A DNA stretch of 64,000 nt from Nothopassalora personata. Its lineage: Eukaryota > Ascomycota > Dothideomycetes > Mycosphaerellales > Mycosphaerellaceae. The notes beneath the pieces were generated by a model. It saw nothing but the letters and a program-made list of their open reading frames with translations. It was not told the origin of the DNA and did not search any database. Shown piece after piece: positions 20,810-32,325 of the stretch. The DNA lies in assembly GCA_033816765.1 (NCBI GenBank), contig CM066289.1:4092001-4156000 (forward strand). Direction: 5' to 3'. Position numbers and translations under genes: made by a program. How positions within the stretch are numbered: position 1 is the first letter of the stretch; every line of letters begins with the position of its first letter.

Positions 20810-21617
20810 TCACGTCTCAAAGTCCTCGTAGAACTTCCTAGCGGGCTTGCTCACCAGTGTGTCCGGCTCCCACTGCTCGTCGAATTGGCCCTTGACATAT
20901 TTCACCTCCGCGCCATTATGCATATTGTTAAGTTCGATCGTAAGCTTTCCTGCCAGCCAGATTTTACTCCTATGGGAGACTCCGTGTTGATTCAGGCCAG
21001 AAGGGTTATATTCCGTGTAGTGGTACTGCTCAGGTGTACTGCAAAGTTCATTGAGAGTGCCGTGAACTCCAGCGTTAGGGTCGCTTTGCAAGACTGCCAG
21101 TCCGAAGTCCGCGATTTTAGCGACAGGAACCCCAGGCCGGTCTGTTTCGGGAGTTTCGGTCAAGAAGATGTTTTCGGCTTTGATGTCTGGGTATTTTACC
21201 AGCTGCCAATCAGCTGTCGGTGGTGCAGGAGGGGGCATCGGGAAGTTTGCCGTGATTCATGAGGCCTACTGCTAAGGCGAAAGCTTTGAAGAGAGACCAT
21301 AGCATCCGGACTGGGATGCTGCCGTTTTCCTTGTTGTTCTCGCTTGCACTCCTGTGCTCTTTGTATTTATGAATAGTGTCGAGGAAATCCCCGCCCTCGC
21401 AGTACTCCAGGTAGACCCGGTATGTGCGTCGCATGTCATAGACGGCGTAGCTAAGGACTCGCATGATGTTCTCCCAGCACCTGAAACGTTGCTGCGTCAT
21501 CGGATGCCTTTGCTCGTTCAATCTCAGCTGTCCAAGCTGCGGTGAGAGAACGCTTGCAGGACGAGATAATGATCTGCTGCAATAAGGACAGGTATTCAGC
21601 GCAATCTGTATTCCCAA
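20810..21617 (-). pseudogene. Broken protein kinase domain
   Basis: Two overlapping minus-strand frames together give kinase landmarks: ENIMRVLSYAVYD then RVYLEYCEGGDFLDTIH (N-lobe end and hinge), WSLFKAFALAVGLMNHG (helix E) in one frame; and DIKAENIFLTE (catalytic loop) and AKIADFGLAVL (DFG) in the other. The switch of frame occurs near 21,220-21,235 in a run of C residues with no plausible intron. The HRD motif is altered to KYPD, the APE motif reads STPEQ, and no glycine-rich loop is found upstream. The remaining C-lobe (SHRSKIWLAGKLTIELNN) is weak. It looks like a relic of an accessory fungal Ser/Thr kinase; a sequencing error at the C run could exaggerate the damage but does not explain the missing N-lobe. 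Confidence 0.6.
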
Positions 21618-21639
21618 ACCAAAGAGGTGGCCATATCAG

Positions 21640-23230
21640 CTTGTCATATAGCTCACGATCTTCTTCAGCCATGTGTTGGAAAGCTGCGAATCGCATCTGG
21701 GCATCTCTTGAGGTCGCCCGGGACGCCATCTGTTTATCAAAAGTCTTCCATGCCTACGTCCATGCTCGATCTGTGGCGCCTTCAAGTCACACCTGCATTG
21801 TATCATCGTCCACAGGGTTGTGATCGCCATCTAGACAGAGCACTCTCTTCTGCAATAGTCGAGACTCATAATCTTCGGGCCTTGGGAAGCTGTTAGCGGA
21901 GGCCAGCCATGCCTTGTAGAATGCTTCCTTGATTGGATCGACCAAGGCAGCAACCCTCATCTGATAGTCGTCAAGATCGGCATCTCCATACCAGATGGGC
22001 GGATTTTCCAGATACATGGCAGACGCAGCCAAGTGGATAGCCCAACGATGACAGCGGTTCGTAGATGCAACGGTATCGTCTCGGTTCTCCAGATCTGCCA
22101 TGTGTACATTGGTAAACTGCATCTTGCCCTCGTCGCTCCATGTAGGTCCTTTTGCCAACCGGACTTGTGACCGCCCAGAGCGGCGCCCGCACCATATCTA
22201 AGGCAATGTCCACCCGCAGAAAGCATTCTCCGAATTCCTCTCCAGATCCGCAATTGGGCAGCTCTCTGATATGAAGCTTCGCCACGGCCAGTGTATCGGG
22301 CCAGCCTGTCCGGGAATCGAAGCTCTTCATGATGTGACCAGTCCTTCGATGGGTTGCCATGGCTTGGCGCAGTACCGCACGAGCATCATTCTACCGACAT
22401 TTCACATAACTCCGCGTATTCGCATCGTTCGCAGCAGCCCAATAAGCCCACTGGTAGGGTGCGATGAGCGCCTCTAGCCCTGCTACGTACACAGAGTGCG
22501 TGTCTGCGGGAAAAGGCAGAGGTACGATTACATATGCAGGGCTCGCAGAAGTTGGGTGCCGGTTAGCCCATTGGCTCAGTAGTTCAAAAAGCCTGGAGTG
22601 CTTTCGTAGTCTCGATAACTGAAGAAGTCTTTAGCAAGCGCAGCGTTGGCATCATGCGGAGAGGTAGCTGTCTGGGGGCCAAGAAAGGTCATGCGGAATT
22701 CTTATATTACCATTGAGTCGATCCCAGTACTGTCGAGGTGCTTCATTCGATTCTGGAATTGTCGGACGGACATTGTGTCCATGCTGCGCCAGCCTGACGC
22801 CCTCTTTCTGCAAAAGAATGAACATTCTGACAAGTCGTTGCACATTCGTCTCGCCGTCCGATCGCCGGAAGGCGGGTGCAGTCTAAGCAGCCCATTGGCG
22901 AATCCAGCTCATGACACGCAGGAGTTCTCCAGTAATCGTTTTTCACTTCAGCGAGTGTTCTCTTGACTTGTCCAAGAACTCCTCAAGTGCCTCTTCTGCG
23001 GGTGAAATAATAGGCACCCAAATACCAGCCTCTGAAAAGGTATTGTCTCGATTCTCGTAGAACTGGAAGAGCCGCATAGAAGGCTCGAGATCCGGTAGTC
23101 GCACGCGCACCTCTTGCCACTACAGTGGGACGCATCGCTTCTTCTGATCCAGGCTCGCGTTCTCCCGGTGGGATTCTCTGTTCGGCACAAATGCACGCTC
23201 GAGCCTCGCTAGCCAATTCTCATGGATTCG
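21640..23230 (-). pseudogene. Decayed coding sequence upstream of the broken kinase
   Basis: Minus-strand translation gives long protein-like stretches broken by stops and frame changes. From about 23,230 to 22,640 a single frame reads ENWLARLERAFVPNRES, LPDLEPSMRLFQFYENRD, ELLRVMSWIRQWAA and QRLVRMFILLQKEGVRLAQH with in-frame TAG, TGA and TAG between them. Further down, AIHLAASAMYLENPPIWYGD and, in another frame, RELYDKLIWPPLWFGNTD look like two diverged copies of one helical motif. The order and strand suggest the N-terminal part of the same decayed gene as the kinase below it. No family is recognised. It might retain a few real introns, but the stops are too many for an intact gene. Confidence 0.45.
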
Positions 23231-24026
23231 AGCCGGGTTTCGGTCGGGCTGCGCGCAAGAATATACCAGTATCAGCGAAGCAACTGAACCAACCGCGAAC
23301 GAGATCATGGCTTTGCGAGAAGCGATGTTTATCGTCGATTTTCTCTTCCTCTTCCAGCCCTTCCCGGATGCTGCTCCTCTCCAGTTTTAGCTCGATGGCT
23401 CTGGTATCCCAAGGCGTATCCAATCCATCTTCCGAATGATCTTCATCATTAATCACAACATCTTCTGCACCCTGCATAGGCTGGTCTTCCAGGACGTCTT
23501 CAGCCTGCGCTGGCTCTTGCCCAGGTTCGTTCTCATAGTTCTGCATAGGCTGTCCCGCTGCTCTGGAGCCAGTACCCCGTCCAGTCTCAGTATCATGCTC
23601 TTCCTCTGCCAGATTGGTATTCTGATTATTCCCACCACGTCGCGCCTTCTTCTTCTTCTTCCCGCAGACATCACCTTTTGCCTTGCGTTTCGGTCCAAGC
23701 TTCTTTCGTTCTGCCTCTTCTTTGTCTTTTATGGCCTGTCTCGCTGTAAGTCTCGCCTTCCCTCGCGCCCCAGCTTCATCTCCGGCGCCCCATCTGCACA
23801 AGCTCGGCAAAGATGCTATGCAAGAGCGACCGAAAGCATGCTTTCGTTGAGATTTGTCCAGGACAGCATAGTGCGTATGTTCTGTGTTAGGTGTGGCACT
23901 CCACGTTTCTTTGACTTGCTTGTGCCGGATGAGGACGTGTCTCGCGGTGATACCACCTACCCTCGAAGTAGCTACCCAGAGGGAGCAAATGTGTTGATAG
24001 GCATACTGTTCCAGATCAGTGATCAA
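23220..24026 (-). pseudogene. Charged, lysine-rich open frame, probably the 5' exon of the decayed kinase-type gene
   Basis: 268-codon open frame that starts with TTG and has no early ATG, so it is an exon or relic. It is Lys/Arg-rich first (KKKKKARRGG region) and then acidic (Glu/Asp-rich, with DQPMQGAEDVVINDED). Near its end a possible intron (donor near 23,306, GCTGAT branch site, acceptor GCGCAG) would continue into the frame PDRNPARIHENWLARLER of the decayed segment below. No domain is recognised. Composition matches a disordered linker. Confidence 0.35.
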
Positions 24027-24039
24027 CGATCTGCTCGTC

Positions 24040-24694
24040 TTTGTAGTCGAGCCATGCGTCAGCGCGACATCCTGCGTTCGATATCAGGTCCAGCTCACGC
24101 TTCCTACCGTCATCCATGCCGTCTACCATAATTCCTGTCCGTCGAGACCCACCGGTGCAACGGAGACATAGCCACTCGAGGCTCTGCTTGACCAATGCAC
24201 TGTCTTCGGCCTGCTGCAGTAACTTTCACGTGTCGATTGCTTTCTTACCAGCGTTTGCACGGGAAAGCACGTTGGATGTCCTTGGTGCTTTTGCACACTG
24301 GTAGCTCTTTCGTCGCTCGTGTCAAGTTGGCAGCGTTCGGGAAGCAGCACTCGGACATTTCCACAAATTGATAAATCCCAGACTCGCACTTATAATAGTC
24401 GACTAGTGTGAATGTTGTCGTGAGAATGGGAGTATATGGAAGCATATGAAGAGACCACCGTCTCCCCACAACACCGCATCTCGCCGCGGCCAAGGAACCG
24501 AACGTTGCAGAGGAGAGCCGTGGGCCGGACGGGGGATCCCCGAGTGAGCCTGATCGAAACGTGACTCTCCGGCCTCGAGTGCACTTGGACTCTCTCATCC
24601 ACAACGGTGAAAAAATCAAAGAAGCATTATCCACAACCCATCAGTGCATCGACATCGTTAGTGACTGACAAGGGAATCAAGATCGCTGTGCAGC
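24040..24694. other. Upstream region of the BuGZ-type gene
   Basis: Presumed promoter and leader of the plus-strand zinc-finger gene. A 129-codon minus frame (24634-24245) has Cys-containing segments but no domain I recognise. Nothing else supportable. Confidence 0.35.
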
Positions 24695-26035
24695 ATGGCG
24701 CCCAAACGCAAAGAGCGCGAGTCGCTCGAGTCGCTGCTCGCCCGTCCGTGGTGTTACTACTGCGACCGCGACTTCGACGATCTCAAGATCCTCCACGACC
24801 ACCAGAAGGCGAAGCACTTTCACTGCATCGTGGGCACGTGCAACCGTCGCCTCAACACGGCTGGTGGACTGCGCGTCCACATGGACCAAGTGCACAAGGA
24901 GACGCTCGAGCGAGTCCCCAACGCTCTCCCTGACCGCCAAGCCCTCACCCCCGAAGTCTTCGGTATGGAGGGAGTCCCTCAGTCGATGCTGGACTTCCGA
25001 ACTTCGCTTGTCATCAAAGAGTACAACAAGATCGAGTCCGAGTGGCGTGCCAGAACCGGCAACCCGCTCGCTGGCACTCAGGCTGCCAAAGAAGAGGCCG
25101 AGCAAGCGAGGAAGCGCCAGCGCGTGGCCGTCGACAAGGAAGAGCTCAAGCGTCGCGCTGCGGCCGCCAAAGCAGCTCGCGCTCTCAAGAAGGAAATGGA
25201 AGAAGGTGCCAAGCAAGCCGGTGTCAGCGTCGACGAGTATTGGGCTCGAATGGCCCCAGAGCCAGTCTCCAGGGCAGAACTCGCAACCATGGAGGCCGCT
25301 CATCCAACTCCAGCTGCGCCAACTGCCTCGCCATACTCCGCTCCACCGCCATCCATGCCACCGATCAGCACTCCAGCGCTTCCGAATCCCGTTGCTGCTC
25401 CAGTGTCTGCCTCGCCATACCACATGCCGCCATCGATGCCGCCATCTGTCTCACCACCCGGCTTCCCAATGGGCATGTACCCACCGCCAGGCATGCCAAT
25501 TGCTAGGCCAGCCTTCTCGCCGCCGGTGCCCATGACAGGTTACCCACTACCAGCAGGACTTCCAGCCCGTGTCACCATGCCACTCCCACCCGCAACCAGA
25601 GACGCTCATGCAGAAAACACAAGCATCGCAGGCCTGCCGCCGCGTCCTAGCCCTGCCGCGAACAATGGAGGGCCACATCCTCACGGTTTGAGGTCTCACC
25701 CCATGCCGGCAGCGCAGCGCCATGTGCTACCAGCGTCTTCCTCTGGCGCCAGTCCAGCCGAAGTCGAGGCCTTCATCAACGCCGAGTACGAGAAATCACT
25801 CGCCAAGCCTCAGCAGAAGAAAGCACCTACAGTCGAGGCTGGAGCTCGACTCAAGTACAGCGACAACGTCCTCACTCCAGAGGAGAAAAAGGCGAATAGC
25901 CCTCGCTATCGTCGCAACGCGAAGCCGTCGACCACCCAAACCAATCAGATCCCTGATACCACCGAGCCTGCCTCTGGCGCCGAGGCGAAGTCGTCAATCA
26001 CGAACTGTTTTGGTCGTGCATGCGAACTGAGCTAA
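24695..26035 (+). CDS. C2H2 zinc-finger protein of the BuGZ/ZNF207 family
   Basis: 446 residues, one exon, ATG 24695. The N-terminus matches the BuGZ/ZNF207 family: RPWCYYCDRDFDDLKILHDH, KAKHFHCIVGTCNRRLNT, VHMDQVHKETLERVPNALP and the downstream GMEGVPQSMLDFR block. In animals this protein binds Bub3, microtubules and spliceosomal factors; fungal homologues are little studied, so the role in spindle checkpoint or splicing is inferred. After a charged helical stretch (KEEAEQARKRQR, about residues 130-175) the rest is Pro/Met/Ala-rich and disordered, like the low-complexity part of ZNF207. I do not see a clear GLEBS motif; the best conserved C-terminal piece is AEVEAFINAEYEKSLAK. Confidence 0.88.
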   Translation: MAPKRKERESLESLLARPWCYYCDRDFDDLKILHDHQKAKHFHCIVGTCNRRLNTAGGLRVHMDQVHKETLERVPNALPDRQALTPEVFGMEGVPQSMLDFRTSLVIKEYNKIESEWRARTGNPLAGTQAAKEEAEQARKRQRVAVDKEELKRRAAAAKAARALKKEMEEGAKQAGVSVDEYWARMAPEPVSRAELATMEAAHPTPAAPTASPYSAPPPSMPPISTPALPNPVAAPVSASPYHMPPSMPPSVSPPGFPMGMYPPPGMPIARPAFSPPVPMTGYPLPAGLPARVTMPLPPATRDAHAENTSIAGLPPRPSPAANNGGPHPHGLRSHPMPAAQRHVLPASSSGASPAEVEAFINAEYEKSLAKPQQKKAPTVEAGARLKYSDNVLTPEEKKANSPRYRRNAKPSTTQTNQIPDTTEPASGAEAKSSITNCFGRACELS

Positions 26036-26860
26036 GTCAAAGAACAATCGCAACTCAGAACAAGCACGTTTGAGCGAGACTACGAACTGACTTGTGTACA
26101 TGATGGACACTTTCTTGCGCAAACAGCGCGGTTAAGCTGCGACCGTCACCTTTCGGCGTTACGGAACGAGGGAAACTTTGGAAAGACAGGACTTGGGAAT
26201 GGGAAGGACGCTTTGACGAGATAAGTCCAGTGCTTCTCTACATGCTTTTACTGACTGCAAGCGGGCCCGCTGGCCTGCTTGACTGCACAATTGTACTGCC
26301 GCTGCTGCTGCACCATCGAGGAGCGCTCGAAGATTAGCTAGCTCCGACAAGTAAGTGAAATGACAGTGAGTGTTTCATTCGGAATTCGTGTCATTAAGCG
26401 TGTATGACTGCATCGAATGTGACATGAATGCAAAGCTGGACTAATGCGCGCATCATGGCGACAACAGCAGCGCAGACCTTGATCGCTCCTACGTATTACT
26501 CGGCCCTTGTGTGGGAACGAAGTGAGGTCCCGAACCCTGCGGACATAACAGACGTAGCACTGCACCACAAATCCGCGGATCCTGGCACATCAATGGCACG
26601 AACCCGCTCTCTTCACACATCATTCCTCCAACGGCAACGAGAACTTCGCACCAGCCAGAGTGAAGACAATTTCACCACTTACTGCTCCAAAGCCGACAGA
26701 TTATACGCAAAACCCCACAAAAGCCTCAAACGACGTTCTACACCATGAGCGGCAGCCACACAGCGAACTTCTTGGCTTGGAATATGCGCAGAAAGAATCC
26801 TTGGATAGGGTAGGGAGTTGAGAGCATACGAGATTTTTGATCGAGAGGACGTGTGCGGAG
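26036..26860. other. Intergenic region
   Basis: 3' flank of the BuGZ-type gene and upstream flank of a decayed acidic gene. Short frames only (for example plus 26428-26748, 106 codons) with no recognisable domain. An ATG at 26745 opens a 22-codon frame that does not splice in frame to the acidic gene. Confidence 0.4.
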
Positions 26861-26863
26861 ATA

Positions 26864-27808
26864 CAGAGTATGAAGGAACAGGTGGTGGAGTTTGAGAATG
26901 AGAAGGGGATGTACTTGCATTAGGATCATGGTGCTAGGGAGAGGAAGAGGAAGGTTGAGGAGATGGCATTAGAGGATGCGGAGATTGGGGTGCAGAAGGT
27001 TGCTAAGCGTGCGAGAGGTGAGTCCACGTGGGGCTCAGCGAGGGTATTGCATGGGGAGGACAGGCACGAGGACGGGGGCAAAAGAGTGCTGCAGGGAGGG
27101 CAGCCTAGTGATGGTGGCGATTATGGTAATGATGAGGAGAAGAGGAGGCGGAAGAAATTGCCGAAGGATAAGGCAGACGTGCCGCAGCGTAGGAAGAAGA
27201 ACGCTGCTACCAACGAGAGTGTGTCAGACCCTGGGCACGGGGATGCAGAAGACAATCAAGATCCTCCGACATCGAGTCAAGAAGATATGCAGCCGCATGA
27301 TGGCGGTACTGGAACATCGTTACAAGGCACCACTATAACACAATCTGCAGGCGTGGCCGAAGGTGCAGGCGAATCTGACGATGGCGGCAGTGATGGTGGC
27401 AACGATGAAGACGAGGTACGCAGCCCGGAGTTCACACCGCCAGGTAGTGAAGGTGAAGAGGACGAGCATGAAGGGGGAGATGTACCAGAGAAGACCGAAG
27501 AAGAGCGAAATGAAAGTAGCCTTGACCTGGACAACGATGAACCAAACGAGTCAAATCTGAATGTTGAACATCGCCGCTTAGCAACGGGGTCTCGAGCTTC
27601 TGTAGGATCTGACAATGCTTACACGCCGTGAACGGGCGAAGATGAAGACCAGGGGCAAGAAATGGAGAATGAAGAGCTCGCGACTGGCAGTCCAGCCGAG
27701 GAACAACGTGACAGGCGTGCAGGCAGGTTTGATGGGTCGTTCGCAGACTCCGAGCCTCATCATTCTGATGCGGAAGACTTGGACCACGACCCTGACCAAA
27801 CAGGCTGA
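26864..27808 (+). pseudogene. Decayed gene for an acidic, disordered protein
   Basis: One plus-strand frame reads as protein for about 315 codons with only two interruptions: TAG at 26921-26923 and TGA at 27629-27631. Before the first stop it reads SMKEQVVEFENEKGMYLH, after it DHGARERKRKVEEMALEDAE, which together look like a coiled coil; then a long acidic Ser/Gly/Asp-rich tract, and after the second stop EDEDQGQEMENEELATGS to a final TGA at 27808. The TAG could be a CAG changed by a C-to-T transition. No domain is recognised. The intact middle frame (26963-27631, 222 codons) could be called as a gene by automated methods. Confidence 0.45.
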
Positions 27809-28628
27809 GACGAGGCCATCTCACGATAGTGCGACGACTTGAGCAGTGACGGAATTGGTGAAACGCGCTGGACATGTGTCTCAAGACAGTTGAACCGTTC
27901 AGAAGGGAGGAAGACGAATGGCAAGATCGAGCATGGTTTAATACCGCCACAAGCAGACGACAGCACAGTAGTGATGAGTGAAGAGATTGCACAGAGTTAT
28001 GGCGGCGTATGGGCCCTGAATTGCTGCGCGAGTGACGTTGCTGTGGCAAAGGAGTAAGTAATAAGTCCCATATGCAACAGGCGACACGAAACACGCCGAC
28101 ACGCTAGCCAGGCCTCCAAGTCATCACCACCGAACGCCAACGCCCTGCACCATACACTTAGAGCCTCTACCACTTCAAACCTACCCAAGCCTTTCAATTC
28201 TCCGAACCGAAAAGCTTGTTTGCCCTCCTGATCGACCTCAGCACATCCAAAATGCGTAGCTCCGGACATTGTCGAAGCTTGTTCTTGCAGATCGCATGCT
28301 TTCGCTGGCAGTGCTGCACGGCGAGTCGCAGGACAGGAGAATTTGCGGCTGCGATGATTCTCACAGGTGCAATCTCTATTGTGGCGGTTTGTTCCTGCGG
28401 TTGTGCGGCACATGGCAGCACCGCGTGGTGGCGATGCTGTACCCATTGCGGCTCACAGAGCTGCGTCTTGTAAGATCAGCTTACTTATGGGCGTCCATGT
28501 AAGTAAGACTGTAGTCGTAGATCTTTCTTGTTCTTCTTCGACACTGCTGTCGTCTTTCGGTGTCTTCTTGCCTTCCTTCTTAGGACGGGTCGTCTTCCCT
28601 TGTCCATTGCTGCACAGAACTCTCGTCA
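27809..28628. other. Intergenic region upstream of the peroxidase gene
   Basis: No supportable gene. Overlapping frames on both strands (for example minus 28446-27997) lack domains. The last 100 bp are pyrimidine-rich (cttgttcttcttcgacactg), typical of a fungal core promoter before the peroxidase ATG. Confidence 0.4.
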
Positions 28629-29928
28629 ATGGCGCGGACTCTTCTCAAGGCCGGGATTGCTGCAGCGCTCATCTCATCTTCCCTGGTGGAAGCCGCTGCT
28701 GTCGCTGAGCTGAGATGGTATACCCCGATCAAGCACTATACCGCACCCCATAGCGGCTACTACACTCCAACGCAGTATTATACTCCGAAGCAGTATTACA
28801 CTCCTGCTGGCGGGTGGCCAGCCCAAGCCACGAGGTCTTCAACACATCCGGCGGCATCATGGCCATCACCTTGGAGTCCAGCAGCATCGTTTGGCAGCTA
28901 CGGATCCTCCAGTCACGCCTCAGCACCCAGGAGCACAGCGCGCGCAAGCACCCCAGCTTCACCTTCAGGAAAGAACATGCCATCCAGTGGTAATTCTCCA
29001 GGCTCCTGTCCCCAAATCTGGTCCCAAGTCGCCTACACTCTCCAAAACGATTTCAGCGGCTGCAACGACCTCGCGCGCTCCGCGATTCGCTTCGCTTTCC
29101 ACGACGCCGGCGGCTACTCCTCCTCGAACTCACAGAGCGCCCCAGCCTCAGGCGGCGCAGACGGCTCCTTGTTGCTCAACGATGACGAAATTTCGCGCAG
29201 TAGCGAGGCGCCCATGAAAGAGAGGTACCGCGATCCATACCTTCTCCCATTGTATCAGGAGTATAAGGACCAAGGAGTGGGAGCTGCAGATCTGGCGCAG
29301 TTTGCGGGAGCTGTTGGGATAAAGAGTTGTTCTGGTGGACCGACGATTAAGGTGCTTGTGGGGAGGAAAGATTCGAGCACGGCGGCGCCGCTGGGGACAT
29401 TGCCGGCGGCGTTTGGGCAGGGCTCAGATTATGAGTCGTTGATCAAGCTCTGGGGTGAGAAAGGGTTTAGTCCGAGGGAGCTCGCTGCGTTGATGGGGGC
29501 GCATACTGTTTCGACGGCCTTTGCGCAGGGCGGAAATGGGATCCCACCGGGAGGTGAGTAGTTTGTTCTCTCGTTTTGCTGAGAAATTCTGTGCTGATTG
29601 TGGCTGTTAGCTCCGCAAGATTCCGATCCTACAGTGTGGGATAACAACTTTTACGTCCAGACGCAGGCGCATAAGGCGCATTCAGGTGTATATAGCTTCG
29701 CCTCTGATGTGAATCTTTCCAATGCCACCACTGAGTGCGGGAAGGCTTTCACAGATTTCGGCAAAGATCAAGGTATGCAGCATCTGCCTCCCTTTTCATG
29801 CCTTCACTGACGTGTGTGCAGCGACCTGGAACTCCGAATTCTCAGCAGCAATGCAGAAGCTCAGCGTGCTCGGCATCGACCAAGGGACAGTTGCTGGCCT
29901 CACAGATTGCACTTCACTAATCTCGTGA
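28629..29928 (+). CDS. Secreted fungal haem peroxidase (ligninase-like, class II family)
   Basis: Three exons, 28629-29553, 29611-29772 and 29822-29928, with introns GTGAGT...GTTAG and GTATGC...TGCAG; 397 residues. A signal peptide is evident (MARTLLKAGIAAALISSSLVEA). Residues about 27-65 hold an aromatic repeat around YYTP. The peroxidase domain follows: SCPQIWSQVAYTLQNDFSGC, then RFAFHDAGGY with the distal Arg and His, the calcium-site GGADGSLLL, and ELAALMGAHTVSTAF with the proximal His that ligates haem iron. These are the plant/fungal peroxidase-superfamily landmarks. In ascomycetes such proteins are secreted and oxidise phenolics or other small donors with hydrogen peroxide; lignin attack is not shown. 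Exon 3 ends LTDCTSLIS. Confidence 0.9.
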
Positions 29929-30811
29929 GCTGCCGAAGCTCGAGTTGTGTTCTTTTGCTATATCCAGCACTTTGAGCGAGACATATAGAATCAGACCGCC
30001 ACACGTGTGGCCCATGCCTTTCACCATCACTAAACCATTGCGGCGCATACTTGATCAGATCTCGAAGATCGCGCCGTCTGCAGCTTGTTAGCAACGAGAC
30101 AAGTACAGCCAGCATCTTGATGTGGTTCTAGCCATTCTGATAATGTCCCCAAAGTCGTGACCAATACCGCGTATACCAGTGCAAATGTTTGACCAAGATA
30201 TGCGATCGATGTAAAAAGGACGTACGTCACTGGGTGATGATGCTGGTGAAAGGAAGGGTTTCTCTCTACTGTAGAATCAAATCAACCTTTCCTCCATCGA
30301 CGGCTGAACCAGCGAGCAGCGGTTGTTGCGAGGGTCATATCGATCGGGACTTTGACTAGCGCGCCGATCTGGCCTCACCAATGAACATGCTCGCAAAAAA
30401 CGTCACATCGATATGGCGTTACCAAATGTACATTATTACATTACCTCTCTGCGCCGTAGCAGTCATCGATGAAGAGACGGGCGAGACGCGCGTCAGAGTC
30501 GAATATTTGCCCATTATCGTGGGATGCATTTACGAGATCGACAGTGTTGCAATTGGCGGAGCTTGGTGTCTGGGCAGCGGGCGGGAGACTACTGGTTAGA
30601 GGATCAGAGATACAAAAGGGACAGGGGGAATAAAGACGACAAAGCTCACAAGGCTAAATATACACAAGAGATCTACGCTCTGCCTTAGGAGATGCGCAGA
30701 ATTCCATGATGCTCGGGTCTTCTATGAGGTTACACTGTGTTTCTCTTTTTGTCGTCTTCCCGTTCCGGCCAGCATTCCAACACCACGCACCCAGGTCTTG
30801 CGCTTCATCAT
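29929..30811. other. Intergenic region between convergent genes
   Basis: 3' flanks of the peroxidase gene (plus) and the MAS1-like gene (minus). Short frames only; no domain, RNA gene or repeat recognised. Confidence 0.4.
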
Positions 30812-32325
30812 CTATGACAGGTTCCTGCTCATGTCGTTTCGAATTCTGGCGTAGTCGAGGAGACCCTCGATTTGTCCAACGGCCGACACGGCGATATCAC
30901 GATCCCAGAGCTTCTTCTGTGCAAAGTTCATGACGTCCTGAGCGGTGATGGCGCCGACTACTCGCTCGACCTCTTCTGGTGCAAGCCGTCGGCCGGTGGT
31001 GATGATTTGTCTGCCAATGTCCTCTGCGACAGAGGTTGTGCCGTCGAGGGAGAGGAGGATGCTGGCCTTGAGCTGCTGCTTGGCACGCTCGACTTCGGCC
31101 TCGGTGACGTTGAAGGATAGACGCGACCATTCGCGGAGGGTGAAGTGGACAAGATCGTCGATGCGAGTAATGGCGTCAGTCACAAGGTAGATACCCCAGA
31201 GACCAGTGTCGGAATATGAGGTCGAGAAGGACATGAAGGAGTTGGCGAGCTTGTGGTCGTGGATGAAAGTCGAGAGCTTGGAGCCGAGGTATGGCGAGTT
31301 GCCCATGGAGCGGTCCCAGTTGCCGACGATGGCCTGTGTGACCAGCGCAGTGAAGTAGTCGTCATCCTTCCAGCTGACACCCTCGACCGCGATGGCAATG
31401 TTGGCGGTCGGCAGTGTGTCGTCTCGTATCCGGACCTCTGACCCAACAAAGTCTGGCTTGCTGTCCAGACCACGTACATAGGCGTTTTCCTGGGCGTTGG
31501 GGTTGTAGGCCGGGATGTTGGAGAAGTACTTCTCGGCAAGCTGCACGAGCTGGTCATGTGGCACACCACCGGCACCGACCAGGACCATGCGGTCGGCGGT
31601 GTAGTTGGTCTTGATGTAGTTCTCGAGGTCGTTGCGCGAGATGCTCTGGATGTTCTCCTTGGGTCCCAAAATGGTGCGGCCGAGTGCCTGGTTCTGGAAG
31701 GCGGTTGCGTGCAAGTGGTCAAAGACAACCTCCTCCAGCTGCTTGTCCACCTCTTCCTGCTCCCTCAGAATGACATCGCGTTCGCGCTCGATGGCCGACT
31801 TCTCGAGCTTGCTGTTCTGCAGGATGTCGGCGAGGATGTCGACGGTATTGGGGACGTCGCTGTTGAAGCTCTTGGCGTAGTAGACGGTGTTCTCGCGCGA
31901 CGTGTATGCGTTCAGGTGGCCGCCCATGTTCTCAATCTCGAGCTCGAGCTGGCTTTGGCTGCGGCGCTGGGTGCCCTTGAAGGCGAGATGCTCGAGGAAA
32001 TGTGCCGTGCCATTGGTCTTGTCGGTTTCGGCGCGCGAGCCTGCATCGATCCAGACGCCGACTGTCGATGTTTGCGCGAAGGGAGAATGCTCGGTGGCAA
32101 TCTATCATGTCATCATCAGTACTGCCGTCCCACTTGATACGGCGTCGTGTGTCAATGGCTACATACAGTGAAGCCGTTGCTCAAGGTGGTACTCTCGGTG
32201 GTGGAGGCATGGCTAACAGGAGTGGCCAGGGCGCGGCGGGTGATGATGCTGGGCTTGACGGCGTTGATGGCGCGCTGAGCGCGGAGACCTTGCTGCAGGC
32301 TCAGCGCAAGCCTTCGTGATGCCAT
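30812..32325 (-). CDS. MAS1: Mitochondrial processing peptidase, beta subunit
   Basis: Two exons: 32325-32167 and 32101-30812, with a 65-bp intron (GTATGT...GATAG); 482 residues, the usual length. The start MASRRLALSLQQGLRAQRA is an Arg-rich mitochondrial presequence. The inverted zinc motif HxxEH is intact in TAHFLEHLAFKG, with the distal Glu region in SAIERERDVILREQEEVD. Further family signatures: NMGGHLNAYTSRENTVYYAK and VGAGGVPHDQLVQLAEKYF. The beta subunit holds the catalytic zinc of MPP, which removes presequences from proteins imported into the matrix. It is transcribed divergently from SDH4 across a 0.5-kb gap. Confidence 0.96.
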
